Assembly: GCA_963796565.1 (NCBI GenBank)
Contig: CAWCMA010000002.1
Location: 124,001 to 188,000 of the forward strand
Length of the DNA: 64,000 nucleotides
Direction: 5' to 3'
Source: JAKAVN01 sp963796565
GTDB lineage: Bacteria; Desulfobacterota; Binatia; Binatales; Binataceae
This document shows positions 19,139 to 30,813 of the stretch, piece by piece. A program made the translations under genes and the position numbers. Numbering within the stretch: the stretch's first letter is position 1; every line of letters starts with the position of its first letter. The notes beneath the pieces were generated by a model, which was not told the DNA's origin, did no database searches, and saw nothing but the letters and a program-made list of their open reading frames with translations.

Positions 19139-19211
19139 ATCCAGAGTACCAAGTGAATGCGTATTTCAGTGGAGTACGCACAATGCGGCGTTCGACCACG
19201 ATCTAGGCCAA

Positions 19212-19235
19212 GCCCTCCCTATCGACAGGGAGGGC
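19212..19235 (-). terminator. Hairpin after dapA, end of the arg/dap cluster
   Basis: GCCCTCCCT (19212-19220), 6-base loop, AGGGAGGGC (19227-19235): a 9-bp perfect stem beginning 38 bases past the dapA stop. On the minus strand the sequence after the stem is TTGGCC, so there is no T-run. This is the likely end of the 13-gene transcript. Confidence 0.45.
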
Positions 19236-19272
19236 GCAAAAAAGGCGTGCGGGCGATGATGGGAGAGGCCGT

Positions 19273-20145
19273 CTAGATCAGGCGCATCTCTTTCATCAGC
19301 GCGTGCAGCTTTTCGGCCGGACCCGGTGACATCTGCGTAAGCGGCATCCGCATCTCGGCCGTGCACTTGCCCATGAAGGCCACCGCCTGCTTGACCGGGA
19401 TCGGATTGGTCTCGACGAAGATCGCGCGCACCAGCGGCAGCAGCTTGTAATGCAGCTCGCGCGCCCGCGCGTAGTCACCCGCCAGCGCGGCTGCCGCCAG
19501 CTCATGGGTCTCGCGCGGCATCACATTGCTGACGGTCGCGATCACGCCTTTGCCACCGAGCGCCATCATCGGGAGCGTAAGCGCGTCGTCGCCCGAAAGG
19601 ATAGTCAGCCGGTCGCCGCACAGGCGGCGAATGTCGGAGACCTGATCCATCGAGCCCGAAGCTTCCTTGATGCCGACGATGTTGCGGACCTCGCTTAGGC
19701 GGGCGAAGGTCTCGGGCGCGATGTGGGAGGCGGTGCGTCCCGGGATGTTGTAGACGATGAGTGGCAGATCGACCGCCGCCGCGATCATCTTGTAGTGCCT
19801 GAAAATGCCGTCCTGGGTGGGCTTGTTGTAGTAGGGCGAGATTAGCAGTGCGCCGTCAGCGCCCGCCTCTCGCGCAGAGGCGGTCAGGCGGATTGCTTCG
19901 GCGGTCGAGTTCGAGCCGGTGCCAGCTACCACCGGCACGCGCCGGCGCGTCTGATGGATGACGATACTGATCACCCGGTCGTGCTCGGAGTGGGTGAGCG
20001 TGGCCGACTCGCCGGTCGAGCCGCACGGCACCAGGCCGTCGATGCCGCCCTGGATTTGGAATTCGACCAGCTCGCGCAACGCCTTTTCGTCGACCTCGCC
20101 GTCGCGAAAAGGGGTTACTAAAGCCGTCAGTGCTCCGTTGAACAT
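19273..20145 (-). CDS. dapA: 4-hydroxy-tetrahydrodipicolinate synthase
   Basis: DapA condenses pyruvate with aspartate semialdehyde at the start of the lysine/diaminopimelate branch. The 290-residue TIM barrel has the Schiff-base Lys in GIKEASG (Lys160), Tyr in VYNIPGRT (Tyr132), and GLVPCGSTGES near the start for the Thr that relays protons. The start at 20145 (MFNGALTAL) is chosen because GGAGGG lies about 10 bases upstream; a longer 301-residue frame begins within the dapF-proximal spacer. It is the last gene of the arg/dap cluster; dapB, often next, is absent here. Confidence 0.95.
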   Translation of the reverse strand: MFNGALTALVTPFRDGEVDEKALRELVEFQIQGGIDGLVPCGSTGESATLTHSEHDRVISIVIHQTRRRVPVVAGTGSNSTAEAIRLTASAREAGADGALLISPYYNKPTQDGIFRHYKMIAAAVDLPLIVYNIPGRTASHIAPETFARLSEVRNIVGIKEASGSMDQVSDIRRLCGDRLTILSGDDALTLPMMALGGKGVIATVSNVMPRETHELAAAALAGDYARARELHYKLLPLVRAIFVETNPIPVKQAVAFMGKCTAEMRMPLTQMSPGPAEKLHALMKEMRLI

Positions 20146-20174
20146 TGGTTCGCCCTCCGGGCTCACGCCAAGAC

Positions 20175-21080
20175 TCACGCCAAGACCGGCACGAGTTCGC
20201 CGTCGCCTACTTCGACCTCGCCGCTGAACACTTCCACCGCGTCGCCCGTCATCATCACATGGTTGGCGTCCGCGCCCCGCTCACGCCATTCGATTCCCAG
20301 CTTTCCGCCGCGCAACTCCAGCGTCGCCCGCCGCTCGGCGCGCCCGGTCAGCACCGCCGCGACCAGCGCGGCGCAAGCACCCGTGCCGCAGGCGAGCGTC
20401 TCGCCCGAGCCGCGCTCCCACACGCGCATCCGCAAGCGGTCGCGCGCAAGCGGCAGGATGAACTCGGTGTTGACGCGACGGGGGAAGAACGGATGGTGCT
20501 CGAACTGGCGTCCGACGCGGGCGAACTCGGAGTCCTCGAGCGCAAACACGGCCTCGTCGTCGACGAACACCACGCAATGCGGATTGCCCATCGAGACCGC
20601 GGTGATCCGCCAGGTGCGGCCGCCGACTTCCAGCGGATGATCGACCACACGGCCGTCCGCGGCGACCGGAATTTCGCGTCCTTCGAGAATCGGCTCGCCC
20701 ATGTCGACGGTCGCCTCGCTGACGCGCCCGCCGTCGAGTTTAAGTTCCACGGTCTTGAGTCCGCAGTCGGTCTCGATGACCATCGAATTGCGGGGCGGGT
20801 TGCGTGGCCGCGCGGCGCGCTCGTAGTGCAGGCGCGCGACGCAGCGGATTCCGTTGCCGCACATCTCGCCGCGGCTGCCGTCGGCGTTGTACATCTCCAT
20901 CCGCACGTCGGCGCTTTTGGAGGGCGCGAGCATGATGAGCCCGTCGCCGCCGATGCCGAAGCGGCGGTCGGAGAGCCGGCGCGCGAGCGCCGCGGGATCG
21001 GCCGGACGCACGCGGTCGGCAACGACGTAGATATAGTCGTTGCCGCAGCCGTGCATCTTGGTGAAGCTGAGCTTCGCCAT
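20175..21080 (-). CDS. dapF: Diaminopimelate epimerase
   Basis: DapF converts LL- to meso-diaminopimelate using two active-site cysteines: here Cys74 in MCGNGIRC and the second in CGTGACAA. The 301-residue length is a little above the usual 275-285, mainly from longer loops. The start MAKLSFTKMHGCGND contains the conserved HGxGND. Its first base overlaps the lysA stop (TGATG), so it is translationally coupled, and dapA follows 29 bases later. Confidence 0.96.
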   Translation of the reverse strand: MAKLSFTKMHGCGNDYIYVVADRVRPADPAALARRLSDRRFGIGGDGLIMLAPSKSADVRMEMYNADGSRGEMCGNGIRCVARLHYERAARPRNPPRNSMVIETDCGLKTVELKLDGGRVSEATVDMGEPILEGREIPVAADGRVVDHPLEVGGRTWRITAVSMGNPHCVVFVDDEAVFALEDSEFARVGRQFEHHPFFPRRVNTEFILPLARDRLRMRVWERGSGETLACGTGACAALVAAVLTGRAERRATLELRGGKLGIEWRERGADANHVMMTGDAVEVFSGEVEVGDGELVPVLA

Positions 21081-22348
21081 CAGGCCGGCCCTCCCGGCGG
21101 CAGGCTGACGATTTTTTCGCCACGCACGAGATCCTCGAAGCTCTCGCGCTCGCGCACCACGTGGGCCTCCGCGCCGTCGACCATTATCTCCGGCGCGCGC
21201 GGGCGGCTGTTATAGTTCGACGCCATCACGAAGCCGTAGGCGCCCGCGCTCATCACGGTCAGCAGGTCGCCGTCGCGCGGCTCGGGCATCTCGCGCTCGC
21301 GCGCAAAGAAGTCTCCGCTCTCGCATACCGGCCCCACCACGTCGGCGGTCACAACGGACGCATTCGCGCGCCGATCGACCGGTAGTATCTGATGATAGGC
21401 CTCGTAGAGCACGGGCCGGATGAGGTCATTCATCGCGCCGTCGACCACGATAAAGCGCTTGACGTCGGTCTCCTTGACATAGAGCACGCGCGTCACGAGA
21501 GCGCCGGCGTTGCCGACCAGCACGCGGCCGGGCTCGATAATCAGCTTCAGTCCGAGCCCGCGCAACGGGCCGATCAGCGCGGCGGCGTATTCCGAAGGCG
21601 GCGGCGGTTCTTCCTGGTATGGGATGCCCAGGCCGCCGCCGAGATCGAGGTAGCGTAGCGCCACACCGCTCTCGCGGAGCGCCTTGACGATGGTTGCGAC
21701 CTTGTTGGCCGCCTCGGTGAACGGCGCGGTGTCGGTTATTTGCGATCCGATATGGGTGCTGAGCCCGACCAACTCCAGGTCGGGGAGCGAGCGCGCCTCG
21801 GCGTAGTACTCGTGCACCTGGGCCAGCGGCACGCCGAACTTGCTGTCGCGATGGCCGGTCGAGATGTGCGGATGGGTGCCGGGATCGAGGTCAGGATTGA
21901 CGCGCAGGCTGACCGGCGCGCGCCGGCCTATCCGCCCGGCGACGCTCGCCACACGACGCAGTTCCGGGCCGGATTCGACGTTGATCATCAGGATGCCGGC
22001 CTCGATCGCGGCCTTCAGTTCTTCGTCGGTCTTGCCCACGCCGGAAAAAACGATCTTGCGCGGGTCGGCGCCGGCTTTAACGCAGCGCATCAGCTCGCCC
22101 ACCGATACGATGTCGAAGCCCGAGCCCATCGCGGCAAACAGCTTGAGCACGCTGAGATTCGAGAGCGCCTTCATCGCGTAGCAGATCAGATGGTCGGTGC
22201 CGGCAAAGGCCTCGTCCATGACGCGATAGTGACGGCGCAGCGTGCGCGTGCTGTAGACGTAGAGTGGAGTGCCGAAACGCGCGGCGAGGTCGGAAATTGC
22301 GACCTCTTCGGCGAACAGCCGATCATTCTTGTAGCCGAAGTAGTTCAT
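21080..22348 (-). CDS. lysA: Diaminopimelate decarboxylase
   Basis: LysA decarboxylates meso-diaminopimelate to lysine using pyridoxal phosphate. The 422-residue protein has the PLP Lys60 in YAMKALSN, HIGSQ, the phosphate-binding EPGR segment, and C-terminal SAGAYGFVMASNYNSRPR. The start at 22348 (MNYFGYKND) matches the family's usual N-terminus better than an upstream TTG at 22393, although neither has a strong ribosome site. It sits between a lipoprotein gene and dapF. Confidence 0.96.
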   Translation of the reverse strand: MNYFGYKNDRLFAEEVAISDLAARFGTPLYVYSTRTLRRHYRVMDEAFAGTDHLICYAMKALSNLSVLKLFAAMGSGFDIVSVGELMRCVKAGADPRKIVFSGVGKTDEELKAAIEAGILMINVESGPELRRVASVAGRIGRRAPVSLRVNPDLDPGTHPHISTGHRDSKFGVPLAQVHEYYAEARSLPDLELVGLSTHIGSQITDTAPFTEAANKVATIVKALRESGVALRYLDLGGGLGIPYQEEPPPPSEYAAALIGPLRGLGLKLIIEPGRVLVGNAGALVTRVLYVKETDVKRFIVVDGAMNDLIRPVLYEAYHQILPVDRRANASVVTADVVGPVCESGDFFAREREMPEPRDGDLLTVMSAGAYGFVMASNYNSRPRAPEIMVDGAEAHVVRERESFEDLVRGEKIVSLPPGGPA

Positions 22349-22481
22349 GTGTGAGGCGCGGCCGCTGGGCGCGAAGCGCGCGCGGCCAAGCAAGCATCGG
22401 TTTTATCATAGGCGCGCCGAATCGATAAACCGCCGCGCGCCATGTCTTGATGCGTCGCGATGCGTTCCCGCACGGCGCAGG

Positions 22482-22991
22482 CTAGGGCGTGGGTGCCGGC
22501 GTCGGCATCCCCGGGAGCGGCGCAGGCATCGGCAGCCTGAAGTTTTCGGGAGTGAGCGGCGGCACCGGCTTTGTTCGAGTCTGCAGGACGACGTTGGAGG
22601 GGTCGCTCTGGTAGCCGTCGGAGGTCTCGGTGATCATCATATAACGATAGCTATGCCCCATCTGGGCGGTGGTATCGACGTAGGCGAAGCGGCGCACTTT
22701 CTGGAAGCGCTCCTGGTCGCTTATCGGCAGCTCGGCGAGTTCGGTAAGTGATTCGCCGCCCTCCGAGCGCAGCAGGCGGAAGCCCGCGAGGTCTTTCAGC
22801 GCCTTGCCGCCGCTGTATTTCATCGGCCGGCTCCACGTCAGTCTGATGCCCTTGGGATCGGGCTTGGCCGAAAGATCGTTGACCCGATCCGGATGGGTCA
22901 GCTCGGGCGGAATCGGCCGGCTCTTGGCGCCGCATCCGAGCCCGATTGCAATCGCCACTACTGCCGCCACCACAATCCACCACCGCTTCAT
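22482..22991 (-). CDS. Lipoprotein with fibronectin type III-like domain
   Basis: The 169-residue protein begins with a lipoprotein signal (KRWWIVVAAVVAIAIGLGCG), where LGCG is the lipobox and Cys20 the predicted acylated residue. The mature part contains a single fibronectin-III-like beta sandwich (ADKPDPKGIRLTWSRP-like start, then YRYMMITETSDGYQS...) and a Pro-rich tail. A small lipoprotein between argH and lysA is a recurrent arrangement in deltaproteobacterial-type genomes; function is unknown. Its ATG overlaps the argH stop by four bases. Confidence 0.8.
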   Translation of the reverse strand: MKRWWIVVAAVVAIAIGLGCGAKSRPIPPELTHPDRVNDLSAKPDPKGIRLTWSRPMKYSGGKALKDLAGFRLLRSEGGESLTELAELPISDQERFQKVRRFAYVDTTAQMGHSYRYMMITETSDGYQSDPSNVVLQTRTKPVPPLTPENFRLPMPAPLPGMPTPAPTP

Positions 22992-24439
22992 CGGCTTTCG
23001 AGCCTCCTCAAGTAGCGACGCATCGCCGCCGCGGCGGGTCCGCCGGGCAAATTTCGCGCGCTCACGGAGCCTTCCGCGGTCAGACCGCGCAAAGCGTCGT
23101 GGCCGAAAGCCCCGCTATGGCGCCGCAGATCGGCCAGCGTCAGGTCCTCCATCGAGCGCCCGGCGGCCGACGCTTCGCGCACCAGCGCGCCGACGATCTC
23201 GTGCGCGCGGCGAAAGGCGACACCGTGGCGCACCAGGTATTCGGCAAGATCGGTCGCCAGGGCGAAGCCGCCGGCCGCCGCACGCATCGCGGCCGCGTCG
23301 AATCCGAGCCGCGGCCACAGGAGTGCGAGCACCCGCAGCGCCGGCTTCAGCGTGTCGAGCGCGTCGAAGACCCGTTCCTTGTCTTCCTGCAAATCGGAAT
23401 TGTACGCGAGCGGCAGCCCCTTGAGCACCGTGAGCATCCCCACCAGGTCGCCGATCACGCGCCCGCTTTTGCCGCGAATCAGCTCGAGCAGATCGGGATT
23501 CTTTTTGTGCGGCATCATCGAGCTGCCGGTGGAAAACTCGTCGGGCAGCGCGACGAAACCGAACTCGGCGCTGCTCCACAGGATGATCTCCTCGGCCATC
23601 CGCGACAGATGCACGGCGCTGAGCGCGGCGGCGGCAAGAAAGTCGACCACGAAGTCGCGGTCCGAGACCGCGTCGAGACTGTTCTCGCAGATGCGCTTGA
23701 AGCCAAGCTCGCGCGCGACCGCATGGCGATCGATCGGCAGCGTCGTGCCTGCGAGCGCGCCCGCTCCCAGCGGCATCACGGCCGTGCGCTCGAGCGCCTG
23801 GGCAAAACGCTCGCGGTCGCGCGAGAGCATCTCGACATACGCCGCCAGATGATGGGCCAGTGTGATCGGCTGCGCGCGCTGGAGATGCGTGTAGCCGGGC
23901 ATCACGGTGTCGAGATGGCGATGGGCGAGCGCGATTAGCGTGCGGCGCAGCTCGCCGGTAAGCGCAATCACCTCGGCCAGTTCGTCGCGCAGATAGAGCC
24001 GCAGGTCGAGCGCGACCTGGTCGTTGCGCGAGCGGGCGGTATGCAGCTTGCGCCCGGGCGCGCCGATCCGCTCGGTCAGGCGGCGCTCGATCGCGAGATG
24101 GATGTCTTCGTCGGCGAGTTCGAAGCGAAAGCGGCCGGCGGCGATCTCGCGCTCGACCGCGCGCAGCCCGGCGACGATTTTGGCCGCCTCGGCGCGGCGC
24201 AGCAGACCCGTGCGCGCCAGCATCCGCGCATGCGCGATCGAGCCGCGGATGTCATGGCGGTAGAGGCGGCGATCGAACGGGAGCGAAGCGGTGAAGGCTT
24301 CGACCTCGGGCAGGCGCGCGCGCGCAAAGCGGCCGCGAATCAAGCCGCCGGAGGCAACCGCGCGCGCGCGCGTCGTTTTTGCCGAGGCGACGGGCGAGGC
24401 CTTAAGGGCGATGGGGCTTGGGCGGCGCGCTTTTTTCAC
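22988..24439 (-). CDS. argH: Argininosuccinate lyase
   Basis: ArgH cleaves argininosuccinate to arginine and fumarate, the last step of arginine synthesis. The signature GSSMMPHKKNPD is present, with HTARSRNDQVA in the first conserved region. The protein is 483 residues, against a usual 455-470, because of an Arg/Ala/Ser-rich N-terminal extension of about 30 residues before GGLIRGRFARARLPEVE. Start codon is GTG at 24439. It is preceded by a tiny zinc-ribbon gene and overlaps the following lipoprotein gene. Confidence 0.95.
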   Translation of the reverse strand: MKKARRPSPIALKASPVASAKTTRARAVASGGLIRGRFARARLPEVEAFTASLPFDRRLYRHDIRGSIAHARMLARTGLLRRAEAAKIVAGLRAVEREIAAGRFRFELADEDIHLAIERRLTERIGAPGRKLHTARSRNDQVALDLRLYLRDELAEVIALTGELRRTLIALAHRHLDTVMPGYTHLQRAQPITLAHHLAAYVEMLSRDRERFAQALERTAVMPLGAGALAGTTLPIDRHAVARELGFKRICENSLDAVSDRDFVVDFLAAAALSAVHLSRMAEEIILWSSAEFGFVALPDEFSTGSSMMPHKKNPDLLELIRGKSGRVIGDLVGMLTVLKGLPLAYNSDLQEDKERVFDALDTLKPALRVLALLWPRLGFDAAAMRAAAGGFALATDLAEYLVRHGVAFRRAHEIVGALVREASAAGRSMEDLTLADLRRHSGAFGHDALRGLTAEGSVSARNLPGGPAAAAMRRYLRRLESR

Positions 24440-24512
24440 TTTTCACTGCCGAAAGCTCGAAGGAACTCGAAGTTGCCGAAAAGGCCGGACCTGCACAAGG
24501 GCCGCGCCTCGG

Positions 24513-24686
24513 TCAGCGCGGGGCCGCGACACGGCAGAAGCATCCGCGCGCCGCGCAACTCGTCGCGCCGTTGGGATGCGTGATGTGAACGTCCATCTTG
24601 TGATTGCACTTGGGGCATTTCTGGCCCGGGCGCGGCACCAGCCGCGGCGTTGGACGCGAGGGCTTGAACTGGATCACTTTGCCCAT
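24513..24686 (-). CDS. 57-residue zinc-ribbon protein between argG and argH
   Basis: This very short gene reads MGKVIQFKPSRPTPRL at the start, then CPKC at residues 24-27 and CAARGCFC near residue 44-51, so five cysteines can bind zinc in a ribbon-like fold. Its ATG lies 14 bases after the argG stop, and its stop is 73 bases before the argH start, so it fits neatly in the operon. The Arg/Lys-rich N-terminal third suggests nucleic-acid or protein contact. No family recognised; coding status rests on intact frame, context and patterned cysteines. Confidence 0.7.
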   Translation of the reverse strand: MGKVIQFKPSRPTPRLVPRPGQKCPKCNHKMDVHITHPNGATSCAARGCFCRVAAPR

Positions 24687-24700
24687 GGCGTCGCGCTCGT

Positions 24701-25933
<1,233 letters not shown>

Positions 25934-25964
25934 GCCGTCATCTTAAGGCATTCGCGCCCGCGCC

Positions 25965-26981
25965 TTAAGTGGTGCCGGACACAGCAGGTGAGCCGATTAT
26001 CGCCGGGCGCAGCAGCCATACCATCACCGCCTTTTGCGCGTGGAGGCGATTTTCAGCCTGATCGAGGACCAGCGAGCGCGGACCGTCGAGCACCTCGTCG
26101 GTGATTTCCTCGCCGCGATGGGCCGGCAGACAATGCATCACGACCGCCCCGCGGCGCGCGTGGCCGAGCAGTTCGCGATTGACCTGAAAGGCCTTGAAGT
26201 CGCGCCGGCGACGCGCAGCCTCCTTCTCGTGACCCATCGAGGTCCAGGTGTCGGTGTATATGACGTCGGCGCCGCGCACCGCCTCGATCGGATCCTGCGT
26301 CAGGAGGCCAAACTTGCCGTGACGCATCCGCTCGACGAACTCGCGCTGCGGTTCGTATCCGGCCGGGCAGCCGAGCCGCAACTCGAAGCGCGCAAGCGCG
26401 GCCGCCTCGATCCAGCTATGGGCCAGGTTGAAACCGTCGCCAATGTAGGCGACGCGCAGCTTGCTCAGATCGCCGAAGCGCTCGCGCAAGGTCAGCAGGT
26501 CGGCCAGCAACTGGCAGGGATGCAACAGGTCGGTGAGCCCGTTGATTACCGGCACGCTGGCTTCCAGAGCCAGCTCGACGCAGATCTCATGGGCGAAGGT
26601 GCGAATCATGATGAGGTCGACCCAGCGCGACAGATTGCGCGCCACGTCCTTGACCGACTCGCGCTCGCCGATCCCGATGTCCTGCGGGGCAAGATAAATG
26701 GCGTGGCCGCCTAGCTGCGCCATCCCGGTCTCGAACGTGATCCGCGTGCGCAGCGACGGCTTCTGGAAGATCATCGCGAGCGTGCGGCCGCGCAGATACG
26801 GATGCTCCAGGCCCGCGCGAAGCTCGGTCTTCAGGCGCGCGGCCAAATCCAGCAGCCGGGCAAGCTCGCCGGCGCTAAGCGAGCCTAGGTCGAGCAGGTC
26901 GCGCTTGGCTCGCGGCCGGCTGCGTTTGGGTGCCGCGTTCGCGGGATGCGCGGGCTGGCGCTGTGCCCCGCCCGCCGTCAT
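25965..26981 (-). CDS. argF: Ornithine carbamoyltransferase
   Basis: ArgF makes citrulline from ornithine and carbamoyl phosphate. Visible motifs: SLRTRITFETGM (carbamoyl-phosphate binding SxRT), HPCQLLADL (HPxQ), and HCLPAHRGEE (ornithine-binding HCLP). The 338-residue form starts at ATG 26981, four bases overlapping the argD stop (ATGA). A longer frame to 27149 lies inside argD and is rejected. An N-terminal Lys/Arg-rich tail of about 25 residues precedes the first helix. Confidence 0.95.
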   Translation of the reverse strand: MTAGGAQRQPAHPANAAPKRSRPRAKRDLLDLGSLSAGELARLLDLAARLKTELRAGLEHPYLRGRTLAMIFQKPSLRTRITFETGMAQLGGHAIYLAPQDIGIGERESVKDVARNLSRWVDLIMIRTFAHEICVELALEASVPVINGLTDLLHPCQLLADLLTLRERFGDLSKLRVAYIGDGFNLAHSWIEAAALARFELRLGCPAGYEPQREFVERMRHGKFGLLTQDPIEAVRGADVIYTDTWTSMGHEKEAARRRRDFKAFQVNRELLGHARRGAVVMHCLPAHRGEEITDEVLDGPRSLVLDQAENRLHAQKAVMVWLLRPAIIGSPAVSGTT

Positions 26982-28204
26982 CTTTTGTCGGCTGGTTTGG
27001 CGGCTGGCGCGGCCGCCGGTGCGGCGGAAAGCGCGCGCTCTATTATATTGAGTCCGGCGTCGGCCTCGTCGCGCGTCAGCGTGAGCGGCGGCAGCAGCCG
27101 CAGCACGTTTTCGGCGGTGGCGTTGACCAGCAGCCGCTCGCGCACGCAAGCGTCGGCGGCACTCTTTGCCTCGCCGTGCAGCACGATACCGATCATCATG
27201 CCCAGTCCGCGCACTTCGGCCACCCGCGGGCAGCCCTTGGCGAACGTGCGCAAGCGCTCGAGCATGTATCCGCCGACGCTGGTCGCGTTCTCCATCGCGC
27301 CGTCCTGCTCGAGCGCGTCGAGCACGCCCAGCGCCGCCGCGCAGGAGACCGGGTTACCGCCGAAGGTAGAGCCGTGGCTTCCCGGCGTGAGGCTCTGGGC
27401 GATTTCGCTTTTGGCGATCATCGCACCGATCGGCAATCCGCCGCCGAGCGCCTTGGCGAGCGTCATGATGTCCGGCTTGACCCCCACGTGCTGCCACGCG
27501 AAGAGCTTGCCCGTGCGCCCCATCCCGGTCTGCACCTCGTCGAGGATGAGCAGGATTTTGCGCCGGTCGCACAGATCGCGGACGCGCTGGAGATAGTCGG
27601 CGCGCGGCGTGACCACGCCGCCCTCGCCCTGGATCGGCTCGAGCAGAATCGCGATCGTTTCGTCGTGGACCGCCTTGTCCAGCGCCTCGACGTCATCGTA
27701 GGGAACCATGCGGAAGCCCGGCACCAGCGGCTGGAAGCCGATATGGTATTTTTCCTGGCCGGTCGCGCTCAGCGTGCCGAAGGTGCGGCCGTGGAACGAG
27801 CCGAGCGTGGAAACGATCTCGAAGCGGCCGGCGCCGCGGTCGTGACCCCAACGCCGCGCCAGCTTGAGTGCGGCCTCGTTGGCCTCGGCGCCCGAGTTGC
27901 AAAAGAATAAGCGCCCCTCGCCGAAATGGCCGCACAAGCGCGCGGCCAATCGCGCCATCGGCTCGGTGTGAAACACGTTGGAGACGTGGGTCAGCTTTTC
28001 GGCCTGCTCCTTGATCGCGCGCACGACGCGCGGATGGCCGTGGCCGAGCGAAGTCACGGCGAGGCCGCAGAAAAAATCCAGATAGCGGTTGCCGTCGGCG
28101 TCATAGAGATAGGCGCCGGTGCCGCGCACGAAGGCGAGCGGCAAACATCCGTAGGTGTTGATGAGATTTTGATGGGCGAGGTCGACGATTTCAGCGTTGT
28201 TCAT
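26978..28204 (-). CDS. argD: Acetylornithine aminotransferase
   Basis: This class III PLP aminotransferase forms N-acetylornithine. It has 408 residues, with the PLP Lys in TLAKALGGGLPIGAM, the Asp of LILDEVQTGMGRTGK, and FCNSGAEANEAALKLAR as the phosphate-binding region. A short Ala/Lys-rich tail follows. AGGAT lies about 9 bases before the ATG. The gene may also serve in diaminopimelate synthesis as succinyldiaminopimelate aminotransferase, as in other bacteria, but that is inference. Confidence 0.95.
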   Translation of the reverse strand: MNNAEIVDLAHQNLINTYGCLPLAFVRGTGAYLYDADGNRYLDFFCGLAVTSLGHGHPRVVRAIKEQAEKLTHVSNVFHTEPMARLAARLCGHFGEGRLFFCNSGAEANEAALKLARRWGHDRGAGRFEIVSTLGSFHGRTFGTLSATGQEKYHIGFQPLVPGFRMVPYDDVEALDKAVHDETIAILLEPIQGEGGVVTPRADYLQRVRDLCDRRKILLILDEVQTGMGRTGKLFAWQHVGVKPDIMTLAKALGGGLPIGAMIAKSEIAQSLTPGSHGSTFGGNPVSCAAALGVLDALEQDGAMENATSVGGYMLERLRTFAKGCPRVAEVRGLGMMIGIVLHGEAKSAADACVRERLLVNATAENVLRLLPPLTLTRDEADAGLNIIERALSAAPAAAPAAKPADKR

Positions 28205-28342
28205 CGTAGTTCATCCTGGATCCTCTTGGCTCCCTGGCAACCTGGCCGCGCCGCGCCCATGCGCGCAACGGGGCGCCCACGCGCCCCGGCGGGGCCGTCT
28301 AAGCTGTATGCCACAGGACGGCGCGGAATGCTCGCCCCGGGG

Positions 28343-29269
28343 TTACGTTGGCCTGCGACCCTCCGGCGTTTCTTGCGCCGATGCGACCTGGCCGCCCGCC
28401 ACTACCTCGGTGCCCACGCCCGCTTCGGTAAAAATCTCGAGCAGGATAGCGTGACGCGTACGCCCGTCGACGACGTGGGTCTTGCCGACGCCCCCTTTGA
28501 GCGCCGCTATACAACACTCCACCTTCGGGATCATGCCGTCGCTTATCGCGCCCGCCGCGATCAGCCGCTGCGCCTCGGATACGGTCAGCGTCGCGATGAG
28601 TTTGCCGTCTTTGTCCTTCACGCCTTCGACGTCGGTCAGCAAGATGAGCTTTTCGGCGCCGAGCGCGCCGGCGATGTCGCCGGCGGCAACGTCGGCGTTG
28701 ATGTTATAGGTCAGGCCGTCGCGGCCGTGGCCCACTGGCGCGATCACCGGGATGAAGCCGGCGCTCTCGAGCGTGCGCAGCACTTGCGGATTAACCTCGG
28801 CGACTTCGCCCACCAGCCCAATATCGACCTTCGACGGCACGCCGCTTTCGTCTTCGATCGTCATTTCGAGCTTGCGCGCGACGATCAGGTCGGCGTCCTT
28901 GCCCGAGAGCCCCACCGCGCGGCAGCCGTGGCGCGAGATGAGCGCGACGATTTCCTTGTTGAGCCGCTGCAACACCATCTCGACCGCTTCCATCGTTGGC
29001 TCGTCGGTCACCCGCATCCCGCGCACGAAACTCGACTTCAGACCCAGCCGCTCGATGAGATGGTTGATTTGCGGGCCGCCACCATGCACCACCACCGGGT
29101 TCATCCCGACCGCCTTCAGCAGCACCACGTCCTGGGCGAAGCTCTCGCGCAGGTCGGCCGCTTCCATCGCGTGGCCGCCGTATTTGATGACGAAGGTCTT
29201 GCCGCGAAAGCGCTGGATGTAGGGCAGCGCCTCGACCAATACCGACGCACTTGTGATTGGATCCTGCAC
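28343..29269 (-). CDS. argB: Acetylglutamate kinase
   Basis: ArgB phosphorylates N-acetylglutamate, the usual arginine-feedback step. Motifs: FVIKYGGHAME for the phosphate-binding Lys-Gly, VVHGGGPQIN, and TYNINADVAAGDIAGAL. The frame is open to 29323, but GTG at 29269 gives MQDPITSASVLVEALPYIQR, which matches the family's usual N-terminus, and has GGAG 8-9 bases upstream. The C-terminal tail of about 25 residues is slightly longer than normal. Upstream is hslU (gap about 104 bases from this start), downstream argD after 138 bases. Confidence 0.94.
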   Translation of the reverse strand: MQDPITSASVLVEALPYIQRFRGKTFVIKYGGHAMEAADLRESFAQDVVLLKAVGMNPVVVHGGGPQINHLIERLGLKSSFVRGMRVTDEPTMEAVEMVLQRLNKEIVALISRHGCRAVGLSGKDADLIVARKLEMTIEDESGVPSKVDIGLVGEVAEVNPQVLRTLESAGFIPVIAPVGHGRDGLTYNINADVAAGDIAGALGAEKLILLTDVEGVKDKDGKLIATLTVSEAQRLIAAGAISDGMIPKVECCIAALKGGVGKTHVVDGRTRHAILLEIFTEAGVGTEVVAGGQVASAQETPEGRRPT

Positions 29270-29373
29270 CGTTTCTATCTCCGCTGCCGGGACAGCCGGC
29301 GCAGGCGGCGGCCCGCGCCGCATCGTGTCACGTGGCCGCGCCGTTCACCGGGCCGCCATCTTAAAGAATGTCG

Positions 29374-30738
<1,365 letters not shown>

Positions 30739-30813
30739 TGCTCCTTCGACCAGGACGCCGCCTTCTCCACGCGCCCCTGTTCGCGACGGGCGTGCGCCGG
30801 CGACGCCGGCTCT

